Shown here: positions 35,862 to 48,760 of the stretch, piece after piece
Layout of the letters: each line of letters starts with the position of its first letter
Position numbering within the stretch: position 1 is the stretch's first letter
DNA from: Albula goreensis
Taxonomy: Eukaryota; Chordata; Actinopteri; Albuliformes; Albulidae
Assembly (NCBI GenBank): GCA_022829145.1
Contig: CM040743.1
Location: 29,191,646-29,255,645, forward strand
DNA: 64,000 bases
Reading direction: 5' to 3'
Translations under genes and position numbers: made by a program
Notes under the pieces: model-generated
What the model was told of the DNA's origin: nothing
The model's input: only the letters and a program-made list of their open reading frames with translations
Databases searched by the model: none

Positions 35862-36811
35862 AACTTTCTTGCATCTTAGCCTGATAGCAGAGGCTACTTA
35901 GTTGTTACTTAGCTCACTGTCTTATATAAATTGTTTTCTACCTAGCTTACTAATTAAACAACTTTGTCAACTGGACGTCGTTAGCTATATATGAGCTAAT
36001 GTTAGCTAGCTATAAACAATTGTATGCTACAATGTTAGCAAGATAAAACTACCTCAATGTTGGCCAGACAGAAGACACATAAATTGTAATGAGAACTTTA
36101 GATAAACCCATCAGATTATCAAACAGTCGTACAAAATCCTCAACACTACAAACTTGCAAGCCAATATTCATGTTAACTTTTCACATGCTCCCTTGTTCCT
36201 GAGTTCCAGCTATCTATAGAGCTGTTTCCCCACAATATTTCCAGTTTAAATGTTTTTGTCAATCCCCAATATCTCTTTGCCCCATTTTGCATAGTTTCCT
36301 GACTGAAGCAATGATAACAGTTTCCAACACCAAAAACATGCTGTGATGCCAATCTAAGCATTTGCTTTCATTTCTTCCCAAAAGATAAAAAGGCATGAAA
36401 TTTATGCATTAAAGCTTTTGGCCAGACTGTGCCGTCTAAGGCGCACACTTCTGTTTTGTCAGTCGTAAAAACCAGTTGTTTTGATGATGAGCAAGAATTT
36501 CTGATGACAGTACTGGAAAGTTAGAAAATAAAAACATGGCAAATATGATCTTGCTGCTGAAATGTTCTTCATTAGAGAGAAAAGTAACATTTGTCCAAAC
36601 AACAGAGGTTTCCTTTAACTATGGTCAAGCCAACCTTTTCCTACTTCTTCTCTTAATACTTAAACTTAATGTTGTTGAATACATATTAAACATTGTTTCA
36701 TTAATGTTTTAACAATACACATGGGATTTACCATTTGTTTGCTCTTCAGAAATACATGGGTCCTGAAAATGTATTCAACCATTCCAGTCAGAAACAATAT
36801 GCTTTTCCAGA
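35862..36811. other. Non-coding stretch
   Basis: Unique AT-rich sequence with the GCTAGCTA/GTTAGCTA-type words common in fish DNA near 35980-36040. No gene supported. Confidence 0.5.
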
Positions 36812-37013
36812 AACTATATTACACATAGGCTCATATCCAGGTCAATTCACAATCATTTTTTTAGTACATACACTATATTTATACAACTGGAAATTTACTG
36901 AATCAATTCAGGTAAAGGCATTATTATGGGTGCTATAGCAGTGCCTTACCAAGGAATTGAATCTGCAACTTCCCACATGGCCAGCTCCCTAACCACTATA
37001 CTACCCTATCACC
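36812..37013 (-). mobile_element. tRNA-derived SINE with L2-type tail
   Basis: On the minus strand, from about 37013, a tRNA-like head has an A box (TAGTATAGTGG, 36993-37003) and a B box (GATTCAATTCC, 36953-36963). A GGCACTGCT..AGCACCC linker, a CAGTAAATTTCCAGTTGTATAAAT body and an L2-like tail (CTGGATATGAGC..TGTAATAT, about 36812-36835) follow. RNA polymerase III would have transcribed it and an L2-type LINE enzyme copied it. It is about 200 bp, close to full length, and old judging by divergence. No flanking duplication was identified. Confidence 0.75.
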
Positions 37014-38512
37014 ATCAACATGGCCCATGGATTACGCATGGCTTCAAATTATACTCATGCCTCAGTATCCTTTGCCGCAATGATCATTCCTGAAATTGCT
37101 GTTCTTGTTCCTCTGAGTCAAACAAATGTATCTCAATGTCTAATGAAGTGTGAATATTGCATGTAATATGTTCCATTATGATGGATGTTCAGACACCTTC
37201 TCCATTTATAAATTGTGAGAGGAAAGTCTATACTTTCTCCAAGTGCTGAAAATATACATATTCTGATCACAGGCACATAGAAACACTCCAAAGTCAATAA
37301 TGCCTTCCATATTTATGTAAAAGACACATGCTCACACAATGCTGATACCAAAATATGGCAAGGTTCCAATCTTCTCAGCAGTTTATTAATGCAAAGAATG
37401 TACAAACAGCCCTTTTCCAATCACAAATTTTTATTGTTATCAGTCTTTCCACAGGACGATTACAGCGCAACGACCGTTCACAACTTGCTGGAGGCGAGTC
37501 TCACATGAAATGTCACATCTGAGAGGAAAAATAGTTCTTTGTGAATCCTATAAGTTAATGACACAACAGAGAAGTCCCTGAAAAGGGGGGAATTGCATGA
37601 ATTTAATGTTTAAAACATTGAAAGTGATAAAAAAAGAGCAAGAAGTGCAGTTTATCAAAGAATTACTGTAGAATCTAGAGAGATTCAAAATGATTCAAAA
37701 TCAGAAATATCCTTGTAGCCGTCAAAGGTGCACTCCACAGGGTTTTCAGACAAAATAGCAAAGCTGTTCTTTGCAGAAAGGGGGAATCTAATGAAGTTGG
37801 TTATTCTCTAAGTACTAGATGACCGTGTTGACATTTCTTGCATGGTTTATTAAAGTTGAGTTGAAGCTAGAATATCTGTCAGCATGTGAAAGTGACCATA
37901 CACCTAGTTTTGGAAAAAAAATAGGCCATCTGCACTTCAGTCATAAAACTGATGGAACTGCGGAGACATTAATCTCAAAGATTTGCAAGAAATAGGGAAT
38001 TTAGCCAAGTGTTGAATGGTAAAAACTGTAAAAAAAAACAAGCTTACTAAATCAGGAACTGCACTGTCCACAAACACTATATTTTTCACAACACTGAGAT
38101 GTTAAGTCTTTTCACAACGCAATTCAATAAAGTAACATTAATGGATGTTTGTGTGTCTCTACGAATTCAGAAAAACATTGGAAATGTAACTTTTCATTTA
38201 CAGAATCCGACCTTGGAGTGAACCAGGGTGAATTTAGCTTTAAATTTTTTAAATCATTTTGTATTTCTATTTTATTTCCATTTCCGTTGTTTATTTTTTG
38301 AAATTTCTGGCCAATTTATTTTAGTTTTAGGAAACCAATTTCTACTTTGTTCAATTATTAGTTTATAAAACAAAACCCTGTCCTACATCACCCCATCATT
38401 GAAGCAGCAACACTTTTATTAATCTGTGGTCAGGCAAAAACATATGTCAAAACATAGGACATTTGACACCAAACAAAAATGTATTTTAAATACTTCCTGG
38501 GAACTGGCAGTC
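37014..38512. other. Unique non-coding stretch
   Basis: AT-rich, with short A runs. Nothing supported. Confidence 0.55.
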
Positions 38513-38561
38513 TACTCAGTATTACTCACTACTCAGTACTACTCAGTACTACTCAGTACTT
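38513..38561. repeat. 10-bp minisatellite
   Basis: About four and a half copies of ACTCAGTACT, the last three almost perfect. Confidence 0.88.
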
Positions 38562-38743
38562 GATGGATACAGCGCTAAAATATTCAGTTTTTTTATTTGT
38601 TAATGTGCGATGGTAATTACACTTTTGCAAATAATGGTACTGCATGAATGTACATACGCTTGTTGCATGTACTCTGCATGCAGTATAAACAAATGTTTAG
38701 TTTTCATTTTTGAAAGCTTAGCTTTATCTTAATGAACAAATTG

Positions 38744-38759
38744 TTTTTTTTTTTTTTTT
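38744..38759. repeat. T homopolymer
   Basis: An uninterrupted 16-base T run, which could be the tail of a retrotransposed sequence on the minus strand. Nothing recognisable adjoins it. Confidence 0.85.
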
Positions 38760-38936
38760 AAATCTTGCTTGTTTTAGTTTTATGTAATTTTGTGTTTCAG
38801 ATAAAATTTCTCGAAACACAACATTGGAATGGAGAGGTTGAAATTCACTTACATTTAGATGGGTTCACATTTTTAATCATCAAAATATCAGAGGACAGTA
38901 TTAGGCAAAACAAAATATTAACTGGCTGATGGCCTG

Positions 38937-39392
38937 TCATGCATTTGAGTTGAAACCTGCTGTTCTAATGCATGGCAGAGCGGCCAGTACATCCCTAGTT
39001 GCTACCATATAGTAATTACAACCACATCCGCAGCATGCGGTAACTAGGCATACTCTTATCTCCACCAACCTCCCGTGATAAGCTATGGAAAATTCCAGGC
39101 CTCTGTACTCATGCATGCACTGTACATCAAACAAATTGCAATTCAGGTTTGTGTGTGCAGCACGCCATCGTAGAAATAGGATGGGCAGAGCTTTTAAGAT
39201 TTCATCTTCCTGTCGTTGTAATGGAATGTTTTTCACTAGCACTGGTGGGAAATGATAAGCTGACACATTAGCAAGCAGAACTTGTGTTGTGCTGCTGGAT
39301 ATTGTACTGTTTAGGTATACTGTGTACCAGTCTAAACCAATTTGTGACTTGAATCGCACATTTAGACTGAAGTCCGTAATTAAAGGTGCCAT
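38937..39392 (-). other. Unidentified 151-codon open frame
   Basis: A stop-free minus-strand run starting with a Met (MAPLITDF) and ending NSNA. The translation has mixed composition with plausible alternation of hydrophobic and charged residues, an RQEDEILKALPILFLRWR segment and a Cys-rich patch (VTACCGCGCNYY). I recognise no domain, signal peptide or clear membrane helix. In AT-rich DNA a frame this long is unusual but not decisive. It could be a relic of an unrecognised element, a processed pseudogene or chance. No splice context supports an exon. Confidence 0.2.
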
Positions 39393-42300
39393 TTTTAAAT
39401 CCGCAATGCCAACATCCTGTCTCTAATTAGCAATACCAGGGAAAAGTAGTTTGAAGGCAGCTGAAACACCTTGAATGTGTTTTTCAAGGCTTTGTTCACA
39501 ATGATGCACCAAGCAAACCTAATTCTCACCCTGCAATAATCTCTAAAATACCTGGTGTGTAGGATTGACTGTGTGGGCTAAGATGAATCATTTTTGTAAC
39601 CTGCATTATGATTCTGAGCACATTTTAAAAAATGTAGCCTGTCCTTCACAATAACTGTGAAGACTGATGTATAGAAATGAACCACTACAACTAGAGAATG
39701 AAAAAAACAAATACATTAAGTTACTCAATGCTTGTTTTTTAATAAAAAACGTCCAGGATGTAGAGAGCATGCATAACTAATTATTTTAACATGCTGTATG
39801 TTCAGCTCATTATATTCCAAAAACATTGAATCATCAGTCATATATATTTTTATTTTACCTGGACAGGAACATTGCAGGAAGATAAAATATTATGCTTGAG
39901 TGCTTATCAATCCCATCAGCATTTTTTTAAAGCTTTTCAGACAAAATACAATGAAAAAATTGCAAAATTGTATCCATTTCTATCAGAGTCACCACTGACT
40001 GGCCCATCTTACTGTACTTTGCCATCATTCTGGGTCTTGATTCAGATGACATTAATTAAAGATGAAACTCCCATTCAATTTTTTTTAAACTGTTATTTCA
40101 ATGTATAGATTTTTATGCTTTCCCCTGTTTCTATCCTGATTTACAATGCCCAGTTATATTCAAAAGCTACAAGCTCATTGCTACAAACTGCCATCAGTTT
40201 GTGAAGCTGGCATTTGCTGGAAGAAAACACATGCCTAGTTTTCTAAGGGCAGACCACAGACGCCCAACCAACAGGAAGAACTCACTGGAGCATGACAAAA
40301 GACAGGCATCCCGGCCGACTAAGTTCCTCCTTCCCTTAGAAACTTTCTCTGCTAATTATGTGTCATCTCACAGGCCTATCGCTCAAAGTTGGCACTGGTA
40401 CATCCATAGTTTTAAGAAGTACAATTTTAAAATTACTTGTATTTTTTCATTTGCTCAAACACTGCAGCTGTTGAGTCAGGGCTGTACAGCACTTCACCCT
40501 TAAAAAGGAAAATTGATTGCTATGTATTTTTATAAATGCAGCTTTCTTTCTCATAATTTTTTTAACCAGGTAAACGTTAGCTATGATTTTGAAAAGCAGC
40601 ATTTGGCAGAAATTGCCATGACAAAGGTTGAGGAAGAGTGCACTGAGCACTACAATTAAGTTATATATTGCAGCATTGCATTAGTAATACTTTACTTCAT
40701 ACTTCATGTCTTCTGCAAAACAAGCACATCAGCTTTCTAAATGATGGTGCAAAACCATAAATAAACATAACCAGCTTTCAATGTACTTATCATTAAGTAT
40801 GTAATACTGTGCATTATGAAAGCACCCTTTTATTATCAAACAGTTGTTGATTGCGACCTATTAGAAAAATTACAGAAACCTTTCCTGTTTTTCACTATTA
40901 ACCAAAGATAATCCAGCTTTTCTGAGGCACTGAAAAAATCTTTTGTTTTTCCAGGGGATGAGTAGTAGCCTTATGATTAGCAGAGCAACACCTTTGAGAC
41001 CACAATTTAGCTGCAGACACATTGTGACTTCTGCAATATACAAGCTATGGTTAAAACTAGCTATGGTTCAAGAGGAGGCTTCCTTCAGGCACTGACCCTA
41101 GGTGGCTGTTCCTAATTTATCTAAATGGTGCAAAAGGGTTTACATTTCTTGCTTTTTACAAATACTACACTGATCCCAGAACGTTATAAATGGAAGCTTA
41201 TGCCAAGTCCGATAATTACAAAAACTATCTTCAACATTTGTGACAGATGGCTTTGGGGACCATGTTCTCGCCCATTTTAAAAGTGATTTTCTGTGCATTG
41301 TGATTTAATAAGACGAGATGCTAAATATATAGCATTGTGCAGTAAAGAGTAATAACTAGAATGATGCAAGGGGACACCGACCCCTTGATGGGTTAACTCC
41401 TATGGCACACTTCTGAAAGCACCATAATTTTTGGCAGAAATGGACTACATATTCAAATGTGACAAAAATGACAACCACCTGAATGACTCAGTACTCATTT
41501 TTCACACTTTCACACTGAAATCCATGTCTTCCAATTTAACTTTTTTAATTACAGAGGCAGCCATTCTGAAGCTAACAGATTTACTCTTGATTCTATGAAG
41601 ACATTTTGTCCTCAGGAAGGCTACATATCCTCTGAATGTGCAACACATCTATATTCCTCCCAATAAGAAGTAGCCATTGCCTAACTGGTCTTGATTCTAA
41701 TAGTACCATGTATGATGGGAAGCATCCCTGTAGAATTGCTGGCCACCCAGGTAGCCTTCTGAGAGGGTGTTTAGAACGAAAACCTCAGGCATTTTACAAA
41801 TCCTGTTCAAGGCAGTGATGTTAAACAGAGATAAATACCCTGTGAAATCCGTTACCCGCAGGCCCTGTTTAGACTTTCACACAACCTCATAATGAATGCT
41901 AACATGCGAATATCCTAAGCACATCATATCTCTAATTAGAGACATATATCTCCATATGATTAAAATATATTACCATACATCACATATCTCCATTCACAAC
42001 AACAATATCACAACTGCTAGATTACTAGTGCACATTTATGAGAAGGCCAAACCTGCATCAAATTACACAGGGTACCAGTGATAACACACTGCACTTCTAA
42101 AACAAACTGAAGTCCACTCAATCTGGAAACTCCATCCACAACAGTAACATGAGGAAACGTGTTTAGACTTACCTGTTTTCATCCAGTTGAAAAAATTGAT
42201 CAGGTGGTCCACAGGTGGGGGAGGGTGGGAGCAGAAAAAGAGAGAAAGAAATTGGAATGTGCATACAGTAATTAAACCTGAAATTAGAATCATTAGTCAC

Positions 42301-43469
42301 GTCATCCTAATGTGTTCACATCTTCGAACATCAACACGTTTCCAGGGACCTTTACCTGAACCAATCAATCAAAGTGATTCTTCGAAACTGAGGGCATGCT
42401 GGGAGGTCAAGCATGCAGCTGTTCACAGTAACATGTTGACAAGGATTTGCTGACACACAGAAACAGTTTAATGAAGAATTTCATATTAAATTTAGACATA
42501 ATAACAGCCTATGAAATCTCAGTTTCATTTAAGATTTTTCATTTCTTCTGGACATGACTAACAAAGACTGCATGCAAATATACACATTTGTGTGCACAGA
42601 TATACAAGTGGATGTGCATAATACCTTATGGACCAAACATTAACTTAGTAGAAAGAGGAAAAAAAATATTCATCAAACTTTTTGTTGGTTGAGGAGTCAA
42701 CATCTATTACCATAAACAACGTTGATTAAGTTCAATACTCAAACTGTGTGGGCGATCGTTTCCAAGGCAAATGAATCACTTCCATTTTGGATTCCCCACT
42801 ACAAGGCTGTTGATGGAGAGAGCCTTTTTATTTTCCTTCCAACACTGGAAATATCAGCATGCTGTGTTAAGTGGAACCACCTGGCATATTTGCTTCTGTA
42901 TCCCAGCTGGTCTGAAGTACCATTTATAAAAATGATAGGACACCTTAATCATAACAATAATTTTTTAGCTTTGTCATGTTCTTCATAAATGGCATATGCC
43001 ACATCATGCATTTCAGCTTTGTTGCCGAGGAACCAGATGATTGTCAGTAAAACAGAAAAAGCATAAATGCTAGTGTGTACCCCAAATCATCTACTCGACT
43101 AAGAAATTAAGTTACAAAAGTAACATTTAAAGGGCTTAAATTAATTGCATAATCTGTTTTGTGACTATACTTTTTTGACTGATTTGTACCATACTCATAT
43201 GAGATCTACGGAGGACGGTTCCGATAATTAACATAAATCTGTTTGAATACATGAAGCAAGGAACTCTGGCCAATGGGCGAGTACACAACACACATCACTA
43301 CTCATATGCTGAATACAAAATTCAGCTAATTTCAATGTTAAATTAACAGGGATGGCACTAGTGCAAAAAAGGTTTATAAATATTACAAAAAACATATTTT
43401 GAAACAGCAGTGATTTTAAACCAGTTAATGCATTTCAAGTTATTTGTTTCATAATCAGAATTCTTATGT
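39393..43469. other. Long unique non-coding stretch
   Basis: About 4 kb without a supported gene. A possible, very degraded tRNA-SINE head lies near 40965-41010. Open frames up to 100 codons (for example 40201-40503) show no domain. Confidence 0.5.
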
Positions 43470-43740
43470 GAGCTATGAAGTGAAAACAATTAAACTCTGC
43501 TGCAATTAATTGCTTTCTCTCAGGCGTAATTAAACAGCCGTGTTCTGAAAAGGCAGGTTATTAAGGATAAAAATGAATCACCAGAAAGAATCAGCATTTG
43601 ATTATGTGAGCTGAATGACTGAACGCTACAGCAAGAGCTGGTTAGCGAGCACAATTCATCATTAGAAACTAACTGAATGTCACCAAACTTTCAGCATTTG
43701 AAATTAGGAGCACTTTCCAAAGGTTTAGCATCTTTCCTAA
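43470..43740. promoter_or_regulatory. Candidate regulatory block 10 (homeodomain motifs)
   Basis: Unique block dense in homeodomain-type cores: the palindrome CAATTAATTG (43503-43512), TAATTA (43527-43532), GGTTATTAAGG and CATTAGAAAC-type sites. No repeat or reading frame. Motif density and lack of simple-repeat character favour a developmental enhancer, but AT-rich DNA yields such cores by chance. Confidence 0.28.
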
Positions 43741-44229
43741 TTTAGTGTGCACCATAGTTTTCATATATATTAGAAGTATCAATAACACTTTGTTACTGTT
43801 TAATTTCACAGATTTACCTGCAGGTTATTGAAAAACAGATCAGAAAAGATGTCAACTGTCAGAAATAGTATCCTTTGGGATTTGTTGCCCTCAGCTTGGT
43901 GGTATTCAATCTGACTTCATTCAGGAAAAAATACTGACGGAACATTACAAGCATCTTAACTATTATGAATGTATCATTAGACTAAAAACATTGGCCGGGA
44001 TTCAACTTGTTTCTCTAGCGTTTATTTATGAATAAATCCACAGGGTAACCTTTAAGTTAATTCTGGTGATTATTGAGCTTCCCTTTAGTAGGAGAAAAAA
44101 GCAACATTTGCATTGGTTTGTCCTAAATGTGCCATTCAAGGTGACTGGTTGATGCCACTTTCCAGATGTTTCCAGATGGCTGGGACGGCTGCCCCGCTAA
44201 ATAAATGTTCCCATGTCTGTTTACCAGTG

Positions 44230-44640
44230 CTGTCGTGGTAAAACACAGAATCAGGTGAAATAACAAATGAGTTTCCCGGCTGTCAGGCACTTCCATTCCA
44301 TGGCTGAGAGAGAGAGAGGCCTAACGAAAACCCCAGACGTTTACTAATGTGTGTTTTAATGGCAGATGTGACGGATGCGATGGGGAAAGTCTGCGGGAAG
44401 AGACGGAGCGGGTGCCGCGGCGAGTTGCTGATTGAAATCTTTTTAAGAGCTCTTTGCAAACAGAGGAGGCACATAAGACAGATCGACTTTACAGACCATC
44501 GCCCGTCACTCCCCTGTCCTGAAGCTGACTGCAATCCATCAAAGGTTCCCCCACTGCATCAGGCACTGCTGGAGTGTACTGGAAGACTCAATGGGAGTCA
44601 AGGGACTCCGTGCCCCTGTGAATAATCATATCCTCCTCTG
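44230..44640. promoter_or_regulatory. Candidate regulatory block 11 with CpG cluster
   Basis: Unique block with a CpG-rich core at about 44368-44425 (GACGGATGCGATGG, GCGGGTGCCGCGGCGAG) set in AT-rich DNA. An AGAGCTCTTTGCAAA stretch and a GA-repeat (44306-44319) are also present. Overlapping frames on both strands (83 and 92 codons) share no recognisable domain. Enhancer or small CpG island; inference only. Confidence 0.28.
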
Positions 44641-45944
44641 CTGTTTTTTTTTTTCATTTTTTTCTCAGGGCAGGGTGCAGAGTATGAGTCCTTCAAAACC
44701 ACCACGGATCCTCTATTCAGATTGTTGGATGAAACTGGCTCAACACTGCAAAATTGCCTTCCTCTCTTTTTGAGAGGCCATCTGGGAGTATATTTCAGTT
44801 ATCACTTCAACGCTGAAAGCTTTGAATGCTCTCCCCCATCTGTGAATCTCTTTAGAAATATTGTAGACATTCAAATTTATATAAAGTTTCAAACCAAGCT
44901 CGTACAGTAGGTGTGGAGGGCTGTTAGCTGCAAGAGGAATGCCTTAAATTGTTCCCAGCTCCTTCTTCAGAAGTCTGGATTATTGTCCTTGTGTTGCGAA
45001 ATTATTGCTACATTTTATGTTTGCTGTATAAGATATATATTACTACTCATTAAATTACTATACTTTCCTGAGAAGATCATTTAAGGTAAACTCAAAGCCA
45101 GCCAAAATTGAGGCTGTCTAAGGGTACAATTTTTTTCTTTTATTGTTTCTCTTGCTCCTTATGGAAAAACATGGAACATCACGCTTTAAAAGTGTGATTA
45201 GTTTTTGTAGTTTTTGTAGAATGAGTAGAAAGTAGATTAATTATAACCATATGTCCTTAACTTTACCTTACACGTAACTCATACAAATCATTTATTAATG
45301 ATTATTGCATTTAAAATCATTCATTTCTGCTTGGATTAACCACATTCCATTTCTGATTAATGTTTTAAATTGCCAAATAAAAATGAAGGTGCATCTGGCA
45401 TTTGCTTCTGATTGCTTATTACTCATGGTCATTTCAATAAACATAGTTATGAATGTCATAAAAAAACAACTTGTGAAAATAACTTGGCTGTATTAAATCA
45501 ACACAGACTTAACATTTGATTTAATATGGAGCAATCACAAATGAAGTCCAAAGGTCAGTAAAAAGGCAATTAGGAGTTTTGGAATGCAATACTTAAAGAA
45601 ACTAAATATCAATATTAAAAGGTTAATAGTTAAAAACAGTTCATTCATACTAATTTAAAAAAATCTAAATTCAACATTTCTTTAAAGATAATTTCTTATG
45701 CTTACAAAAAACATGTCTTCTTCATACAAAAGTGTTGCATAAAAAGTTGACAGGACAATTGGTATACACTATATTTGTGCTGGTTCCTGACTAAAGTAAA
45801 ATCAATATAAACATAGCTGAAAAAAGTTATTGAATTTGTAGCATGTGTGACATGGAAATTAAAGATTGCAGAGAGTGTATGCAGCAGCATAGTTTCACAA
45901 AGACAAGGGAGTACATACGTGGTAGTGAGGGAGGCCAGTGTCCT
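44641..45944. other. Non-coding stretch
   Basis: AT-rich unique sequence with no supported gene or repeat. A T-rich tract near 44645-44663. Confidence 0.55.
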
Positions 45945-46272
45945 CACTCCTACCCTTCTCTCCAATCTTTGTCCTCACTGCTTCGTTATGTGCTGGTATC
46001 CCACTCCAGTTCTTTGCTCTCTCGCTGTATTAGCGCCTCATCCTTTTGTTGCAGGAGTTCACCAGGGCTCAGTCTGTGACCCACTACTTTTCTCTCTCTA
46101 TGCCCATTCTCTTGGGCCTGTCATCTCCACTCATAGTTGTCCTACTATTACTACGCTGATGACACCCAACACTTTCTCTCATTCTCTCCATCTGACACAA
46201 AGGTCTTTGCTTGGATCTCTGCTTGCATCTTCAGCTCAACACAGGCAAAAGAGAGCATCTTCTTTCCAGGGG
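45945..46272 (+). mobile_element. L2-clade LINE reverse-transcriptase relic
   Basis: The plus strand encodes the core of a non-LTR reverse transcriptase. A GVHQGSV..PLLFSLYAHSLGPVI block starts at 46054 (VPQGS-type motif). A YADDTQ catalytic motif is at 46152-46163, but in a different frame from the first block, so at least one frame change lies between them. After FSPSDT the sequence appears to lack a segment of roughly 40-50 bases before the AQHRQKRASSF-like end, compared with the usual L2 order. A dead internal fragment of a several-kb element, without its 3' tail. Confidence 0.75.
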
Positions 46273-47239
46273 CTGGTAAAACCAGTCCTTAAACAGAAAA
46301 GCCATGACACCTGATTTTGATTTATTTTACTTTAGGGACAACTACTTTTCGTCTTGTATTTGCTGCACTTGATTTAATTTCCATAACAATAATGGTAGTT
46401 TGACCTGACATGTAGTTCCCTTTCAGTTTGTTATTGGCTCCACCGTGGGAAAGATGGGTACACTGAAGAAGGCTGTTACTAGCCAAGTCTGTCTTGGGTG
46501 CTATAAGGTTGACTAGCTGTACACATTGGTCGCAGGCAAGCTTGGTAAAACTTGTGATCCAACTCAATATATATGTTTGGTCCTGCTGGGAGGCAGTTCT
46601 GGTGATCAACATGGTGTTTGAAAATGTGTATTAGAATAACAAAGGGATGTCGCCGCATCCGACCAGAGCCAAACGGCGCCTCCTGTTAACGACCTGCTAC
46701 CTGCCACAATGGCGACATGGTTTCCATACATGAATTTGTTTTCAGTTCTTTTTGCTGTTTTTAGTATACTGCTAATATAGACCCAAAAACAGCTTATTAA
46801 TTAAAAATGGATAAACTGAACATCAAACTGAATAAATAAAAATGATGAATTTTATTTTCATTTTTCCTACCCTCACCCAGCTGCTTCCGTACTATTTTGC
46901 CCAGCTTGTTCCACCTACCTCTACCTCTTCTCTTTTCTGCTCCTTCTAAAACTTATCTAAGTCACCTAATAGAAAAAAGCTTCAATCCTGTCATCCTAAA
47001 ACAAAAAATCTATAAAACAAAATAGCAGTTAACAGTATGTTATTTAATATACTACAGATATAGGCATATTGAAAGTCAGATATTGTAGTCTTTTGCCATA
47101 TGTTAACTGCATGAATTGATAAAAATGTATAAAAAATAATACATATTATGCAGGCTGACACACAACCTCAGCTGTTGAGTAGTTAGTATTCTGCTGCAAA
47201 AGTAGCAGCTCTGAATCACCCTGTTGTTGAGGCGACTCC
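46273..47239. other. Non-coding stretch
   Basis: Unique, with a small CpG-containing patch near 46648-46682. No gene supported. Confidence 0.5.
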
Positions 47240-47321
47240 CCCCAAGCACTTTGAATTCAAGAAATGTGCTCTAAAAAATTATTATTATTATTATTATTAT
47301 TATTGTAATTATTATTATTAC
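47240..47321. repeat. (ATT)n microsatellite, possibly a retroelement tail
   Basis: ATT repeats at about 47278-47321 with one GTA interruption. They directly follow AGAAATGTGCTCTAAAAAAT, a phrase like the 3' end of some fish LINEs/SINEs that terminate in simple repeats. Nothing further upstream is recognisable, so only the microsatellite is certain. Confidence 0.6.
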
Positions 47322-48429
47322 TACCACCAGTACAACTCTTTAATAGTTGACAGGCTAGGACAAGGTCCTTGAGGAGACTTGCATGACTTTCCTGGCCTGA
47401 CAACAATCAGTTTAAAGAAACAAGGTATGTGCATGGCTCACAGAGACCTCCAATAAATGAGACATCATCTGCCCTGCTGGTGCACAGAAGATGCAGACAC
47501 AGAAAGACTGGTCATTACCCACAATCAATACCCATCTGTTTTTTTTTCTAAGTACATGCTGCAAGTCAAATACCATTAATTACTTGTAATACGCTCTTTG
47601 TTCCAAGTCTGCACCTCCAAGCACACTATAATTGTGGCGACTCCAATCTCATTCCAAATAAATACAGATAAAAAAAAGGGGTGGCTTTACAATCCCTAGA
47701 AGCATTTAGGTGACCGGCTACAGTAATGAAAGGTTGTTTTCTAAGCTATGGTTTTCATTCTCTCGCTCCCTGTTGTTTTAACTGCGATGATGTGATGATA
47801 CTGTGTTCAGAATCGATGCTAATCTGTGTATATATGGTTAGAGCAGACTGTAAACACTGAAATGTAATATAAGCCAATAATATGATACATCTAAAACATT
47901 TATGCAATTTCTGTCATAATCAATAATGCTCAGTGTAAATGCATACCCATGTTTATTTAATAAAACTCAAAATGGATTGCCGTTACGTTCACAATTGGTA
48001 ATGCAATAATTTCATTAAAAAAACCCTTGGAGTTTATGTTCATGTGGTGGCCACATCTTAAAGCCTTTTTGAACAGAAAGTAAAATGATTAATAATCTCA
48101 AAATAATGATTTATGCAACCATTTAAATGTACTGGTAAATTCCACATGTAACTATTATTACATTTTTTTATATCTTTAAAGTGTTGTTGAGTATGAAATA
48201 TCTGTGTAATGATACCTAGTACTTTTTACTTGTGTTTCCTAATTCATATTCATCTTGAATACTTTGCATGAAGACACAGATCAAAACATTATTACTACTG
48301 CAGGACCCGACAAGATATCTGTAGTTTTGATATTATGACCTTTGCACGCAGACGAAGAACACAGAACTGAGAGTATTGGAGACAGCAAGATAAAATAATG
48401 ATCGAGAAAATGTATGTCAGTGAACAGCG
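47322..48429. other. Unique non-coding stretch
   Basis: No supported gene or repeat. Confidence 0.55.
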
Positions 48430-48745
48430 TACTCATCCTTTTTAATGGGAGCTAGTGTTTTAGAGTTGGGCACTTTGCATAGAAAACAGTGCCAATTTTT
48501 GCCTGACATTTATAGCAACGCCGCCCTATCAGGCTTGCGATGCTTTCACGTCTCATCTTTCTTCATACTGATGGCCCCCTCCCTGGGTAGCTGAGCCTAC
48601 TAATCATAATGGAGATCTCTACTGAGGTCAAGAGGGCAACTTCTGAAGCAGTCTGAAGGCTCATCATTTCAGACTGCATCTTGGTATAAACTGAGGTCAT
48701 GGTTTCTTAATATTTTGGTTATGTCGCTGTGGTGGCTTTTCCTTA
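48430..48745. promoter_or_regulatory. Candidate regulatory block 12
   Basis: Unique balanced-composition block with CCTACTAATCATAATGG (TAATC core, about 48597) and AACGCCGCCC patches. No coding or repeat evidence. It ends just before a MITE. Confidence 0.2.
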
Positions 48746-48760
48746 TTAGGCTGATTAATA

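Noticed and set aside
40950-41160. Degraded tRNA-derived SINE
   Set aside because: An A-box-like phrase is present but no convincing B box at the right distance.
45847-46314. 155-codon frame as a host gene
   Set aside because: Its recognisable part is a degraded LINE reverse transcriptase, with the catalytic YADD in another frame; the rest is fortuitous.
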